Below are positions 13,567 to 16,182 of a stretch of 16,182 nt of DNA, piece by piece. This DNA is from CAYHOI01 sp964358175. GTDB taxonomy: Bacteria > Margulisbacteria > Riflemargulisbacteria > GWF2-35-9. Where the stretch lies: contig CAYHOI010000040.1 in the NCBI GenBank assembly GCA_964358175.1, positions 1 to 16,182 on the forward strand, in the 5' to 3' direction. The position numbers and the translations under genes were made by a program. The first letter of the stretch is position 1; every line of letters begins with the position of its first letter. The notes under the pieces were generated by a model. The model saw only the letters and a list, made by a program, of their open reading frames with translations. It searched no databases and was not told the DNA's origin.

Positions 13567-15122
13567 AACAATCCCTGGAGAAGTTTGTATTCCACACTAT
13601 CCACAAGAGCCTTCCAGCTGGCCTCGATAATATTCGCACTCACACCAACGGTTCCCCACGTTCCATGTTCATCCGTGGTCTCGATAATGACGCGCACCTT
13701 GGCATCGGTTCCCTCTTTGCTGTTTAACACCCGGACTTTATAGTCGGTCAAATGGATCTCATTCACCTGAGGATACTTTTTCACAAGTGCCTTGCGGAAC
13801 GCATGATCCATCGCGCTCACAGGCCCATTTCCCTCTCCAGCGGTGTGAATCACTTCTCCATCGATTTTGAGCTTGACGGTCGCCTCGATGACGTAGTCTT
13901 CACCTTGCTGATCATTGATAATCCGAAAGCCCATCAACTCAAAGAAAGGCTGGTAATGTCCGGCCGCACGTCGAAGCATCAGTTCAAAGGATGCTTCTCC
14001 CTCTTCAAACTGGTACCCTGCTTGTTCTAAGTCTTTAATCTCAGCAAGAAGTGCCTTGATCTTCGGATCCTTTGCGTTCAGATCAATCCCAAGATCCTTT
14101 GCCTTGTAAGCAATATTGCTCACCCCGGACTGCTCCGAAATGAGGACGCGCTGGTAATTTCCGACAGCCGCTGGGCGAATGTGTTCATACGTCTCAGAGT
14201 CCTTGGCAATCGCACTCACATGCATTCCGCTTTTGTGGGCAAATGCACTCATCCCCACATAGGGATAATGACTATTATGGGGAAGATTGGCTATTTCACT
14301 CACATGACGAGAGATCTCTGTCAGTCGAACCAGTTGTTCAGTGGTCATGCAGTCTAGCCCCATCTTCAGTTTCAACGCTGGCAAAATCGAACACAAATTG
14401 GCGTTTCCCGCTCGCTCGCCATAACCATTAATCGTCCCCTGAATCTGGGAAACCCCAGCTTTCACCGCACTAAGCGTATTCGCTACAGCGCATTCTGCAT
14501 CGTTATGGGCATGTATCCCAAGCGGTGTCGCAATCATCTGCTTTACCTCACCAACAATTTGTTCTACCTCGAAAGGAAGTGTCCCGCCGTTGGTATCGCA
14601 AAGAACGATGGCATCCACCCCAGCCCTTTGCGCAGCCTGCAACACCTGAATCGCATACGCTTTATTGCGTTTATACCCATCAAAAAAATGCTCCGCATCA
14701 AAAAATACTTCTTGCAAACGATCCTTTAAATATTTCAGAGAATCTTCCACAAGGATTAAATTTTCTTCTAAAGAGATTTTCAGCGCATGTTCAACATGAA
14801 AATCCCAGCTCTTGCCAAAGATACAGGCCACTGGTGCCCCGCACTTCACAATGCCTTGAAGGATGGGTTCATCCGCTGGCTGAAATTGATGCCGGCGCGT
14901 ACTTCCGAAGGCGACCATTCTGGCCTGCCCCAGATTTTCCTTGAGCATTGCCTCAAAGAACTCAACCACTTTGGGGTTCGCTCCGACAAAGCCCCCCTCA
15001 ATATAATGAATCCCAAGCTCATCCAACAAATGGGCGATCTTGATTTTGTCGGAAACGGTAAAGGAAATCCCCTCTGCCTGTTCTCCGTCACGAAGGGTGG
15101 TATCAAAGAGTTTCAGTGACAT
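13563..15122 (-). CDS. cimA: (R)-citramalate synthase, long form
   Basis: This enzyme condenses pyruvate and acetyl-CoA to (R)-citramalate, the threonine-independent entry to isoleucine synthesis. From ATG 15122 it has 519 residues. The catalytic HMGL-like barrel starts LFDTTLRDGEQAEG (Arg11, Asp12) and continues with HAHND (204-208) and GYGERAGNANL (233-243). A LeuA-type dimer/regulatory domain fills about 390-519, with GEGNGPVSAMDHAFRKAL and a TWGTVGVSANIIEAS end. The IEGGFVGANPK segment and domain layout fit the citramalate synthase family better than LeuA or homocitrate synthase. A GTG at 15128 is an alternative start, but the promoter -10 box ends at 15129, which favours the ATG and a leaderless message. 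Allosteric control by isoleucine through the C-terminal domain is known for some members and only inferred here. Confidence 0.92.
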   Translation of the reverse strand: MSLKLFDTTLRDGEQAEGISFTVSDKIKIAHLLDELGIHYIEGGFVGANPKVVEFFEAMLKENLGQARMVAFGSTRRHQFQPADEPILQGIVKCGAPVACIFGKSWDFHVEHALKISLEENLILVEDSLKYLKDRLQEVFFDAEHFFDGYKRNKAYAIQVLQAAQRAGVDAIVLCDTNGGTLPFEVEQIVGEVKQMIATPLGIHAHNDAECAVANTLSAVKAGVSQIQGTINGYGERAGNANLCSILPALKLKMGLDCMTTEQLVRLTEISRHVSEIANLPHNSHYPYVGMSAFAHKSGMHVSAIAKDSETYEHIRPAAVGNYQRVLISEQSGVSNIAYKAKDLGIDLNAKDPKIKALLAEIKDLEQAGYQFEEGEASFELMLRRAAGHYQPFFELMGFRIINDQQGEDYVIEATVKLKIDGEVIHTAGEGNGPVSAMDHAFRKALVKKYPQVNEIHLTDYKVRVLNSKEGTDAKVRVIIETTDEHGTWGTVGVSANIIEASWKALVDSVEYKLLQGLL

Positions 15123-15128
15123 CCCCAC

Positions 15129-15157
15129 ATTCTAACGCGTTCTGGGGTGTGGGACAA
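15129..15157 (-). promoter_or_regulatory. Promoter of the cimA-lysA-cdaA-panB operon
   Basis: On the minus strand, TTGTCC (15152-15157, 4 of 6 match to TTGACA) and TAGAAT (15129-15134, 5 of 6 match to TATAAT) are separated by exactly 17 nt. The expected transcription start, about 7 nt after the -10 box, falls on the A of ATG 15122. The operon would then begin with a leaderless transcript. There is no convincing Shine-Dalgarno before cimA, which agrees with this. Confidence 0.5.
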
Positions 15158-15276
15158 CTGGACGATCAAGACATTGAGAAAAAGAAACAGAAACATTCGA
15201 TAAATAAAAATGGGATAAACAACTTTTTGTGCCGATAAATTAATTAAGGGGAGACGAAAGTAACCCAAAAAAAATC

Positions 15277-15284
15277 AGGAGGTG
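15277..15284 (+). promoter_or_regulatory. Perfect Shine-Dalgarno of the divergent gene
   Basis: AGGAGGTG matches the anti-Shine-Dalgarno end of 16S rRNA over its full length. It is 4 nt (from AGGAGG) before ATG 15287 and 7 nt before the adjacent ATG 15290. The second ATG is therefore the better spaced start. Confidence 0.7.
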
Positions 15285-15286
15285 CG

Positions 15287-15844
15287 ATGATGAAGAAAAA
15301 AGTAGTAGCGATGAGCCAGGGTAATAAAATCGGCCGCGTGGGTGAGACCAGAGACGAGATGCTCGCTCAGTTTCCCGCTAACTTGCACATCTTATCGGGG
15401 AGGGGCACTCAACCCTCGCGAGATCGTATTTCAGCCTCATTGTCTAGCCCCAATGACAACAATCGAGGCTCTAACTCTCCTGACATTACGCTTCAGCCAT
15501 CAAATTTTTTCAGTAGAGTTTGGGATTTCTTCCGCCGTCTGACCGGATCATCTGATCCATCAACAGGCTTGAAAATCGAGAACGAAGGCTTACACTTTCT
15601 TGAAGACAAGGATTACAACGAGGGAGTCAAAAATACTATACCTGATATAAATAAGGGGTTTACCCCCCAAATCACAAATTTCTTTTACACCACTCCTAAT
15701 GGCAATCCAACGAGATTTTTTTCTGAAATATTTCGGCCGACTATCGACCACGTGGATAAGACCCCATCCGCAAGTGAGCGTCGCGAAAGGCTCCATAAGA
15801 TGTACGCTTGGACCTTAGAAATTATACGAGGAATCCGTATCTGA
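15287..15844 (+). CDS. Unrecognised protein, probably truncated by a frameshift
   Basis: The frame codes for 185 residues and is transcribed divergently from cimA. I do not recognise a family. The N-terminus is basic (MMKKKVVAMSQGNK) but has no hydrophobic core, so it is not a standard signal peptide. Residues about 40-70 are rich in Ser, Asn, Pro and Arg and look disordered. An aromatic amphipathic patch follows (NFFSRVWDFFRRLTG, about 73-87). The C-terminal part (about 95-185) is mixed polar and probably folded, ending in helix-like SASERRERLHKMYAWTLEII. No membrane segment is seen. Just before the stop, the +1 frame carries on with plausible protein (15819-15932: EESVSEIIDKALSCKVTDEF), so the gene was probably longer. 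The perfect ribosome site argues that it is or was expressed. Confidence 0.65.
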   Translation: MMKKKVVAMSQGNKIGRVGETRDEMLAQFPANLHILSGRGTQPSRDRISASLSSPNDNNRGSNSPDITLQPSNFFSRVWDFFRRLTGSSDPSTGLKIENEGLHFLEDKDYNEGVKNTIPDINKGFTPQITNFFYTTPNGNPTRFFSEIFRPTIDHVDKTPSASERRERLHKMYAWTLEIIRGIRI

Positions 15845-15903
15845 AATTATTGATAAGGCTCTGAGTTGCAAGGTAACCGATGAGTTTCTGGGGGGGAACT
15901 CCG

Positions 15904-16176
15904 TTACGATGAATTTGGCAACAGAGACATGAGATTGACATTTGGATTTAAGGCCAAAGAATTAAGTGTCTGAAGAAGCCACTCTTGAAGTGACTGACCT
16001 TTTGGGAGACGTTTTTTAGCTGTGTGAAGAACCGACATCAAAATTGACCGAGTTTTTGCACCTTGTTTGGACTGAGAGCCGAAGCTGACTTTGCGAGCGA
16101 TAACCATGGATCGGACTTCACGTTCGGCTGATGGCAGAACTTGTTGAGATCGGGCCTTTTGTCGCAGCGACTCTTG
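15904..16176 (-). pseudogene. C-terminal fragment of an IS66-family transposase
   Basis: The minus-strand frame encodes AEREVRSMVIARKVSFGSQS, then KQGAKTRSILMSVLHTAKKR, and ends LLPNSS at 15904. The pattern AERE-R-M-ARK-SFGSQS-GA--RSILMSVLHT is the conserved C-terminal end of IS66-type transposases (DDE family). An ATG at 16107 is internal to the homology, so it is not a true start. Going upstream, the frame meets a TAA at 16177-16179. The Asn-Asn pair normally seen before AER is also missing. This suggests a decayed copy, or a frame change near the edge. The rest of the element, if present, lies to the right of the window. I could not locate its terminal inverted repeat in 15845-15903. Confidence 0.55.
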
Positions 16177-16182
16177 TTACGT

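Noticed and set aside
13563..15122. 2-isopropylmalate synthase or homocitrate synthase instead of cimA
   Set aside because: The IEGGFVGANPK region, overall length and C-terminal domain layout match long-form citramalate synthase better, and no leuB/C/D neighbours are present.
1..16182. CRISPR array, tRNA or rRNA
   Set aside because: No regularly spaced direct repeats, no cloverleaf with conserved T-arm and CCA/discriminator pattern, and no rRNA-like stretch were found on either strand by eye.

Overview
The window is a compact piece of a bacterial chromosome of moderate GC content. Almost all coding is on the minus strand, in two operons separated by a 0.6 kb intergenic block full of palindromes. 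I cannot name the organism. An 11-gene complex I operon without nuoE, nuoF and nuoG, a long-form citramalate synthase, a membrane diadenylate cyclase, small nested palindromic repeats and an IS66-type remnant together fit an environmental, probably uncultured lineage. No rRNA, tRNA or other taxonomic marker is present.

Layout, left to right. (1) Positions 1-338 (minus) are the start of a gene whose protein enters a CheY-like receiver domain before running off the edge. Positions 339-667 hold its leader and the likely end of the nuo operon. (2) Positions 668-9985 (minus) are nuoA-B-C-D-H-I-J-K-L-M-N in canonical order. Every junction is overlapping or abutting (nuoA/B 10 nt, B/C 4, C/D abutting, D/H 4, H/I 4, I/J 4, J/K 4, K/L 7, L/M 4, M/N 4), so this is one translationally coupled transcript encoding the hydrogenase-like connecting module and the membrane proton-pumping arm. 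The NADH-oxidising N module (NuoE, F, G) is not encoded here. (3) Positions about 9986-10677 hold no convincing gene. They contain at least two related AATTGGTTT...AAACCAATT inverted repeats, further nested palindromes and a three-hairpin element. One inverted repeat covers the upstream start region of nuoA. (4) Positions 10678-15122 (minus) are cimA-lysA-cdaA-panB, again with overlapping junctions (4, 17 and 4 nt). They encode citramalate synthase (isoleucine route), diaminopimelate decarboxylase (last step of lysine synthesis), a c-di-AMP synthase and ketopantoate hydroxymethyltransferase (pantothenate/CoA). A good sigma70-like promoter sits directly on the cimA start, which suggests a leaderless mRNA. 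(5) Positions 15287-15844 (plus) are a divergent gene for an unrecognised 185-residue protein with a perfect Shine-Dalgarno. Its frame appears to be broken near the 3' end. (6) Positions 15904-16182 (minus) are the C-terminal end of an IS66-family transposase with an in-frame stop near the window edge.

The nuo operon supplies respiratory proton pumping. The second operon joins branched-chain amino acid, lysine/peptidoglycan-precursor and CoA precursor synthesis with a second-messenger cyclase. The points most worth a second look are the nested palindrome cluster and its intrusion into the nuoA 5' end, the cyclase placed inside a biosynthetic operon, the loss of the TM7 lysine in NuoM, and the frameshifted orphan gene beside the transposase remnant.
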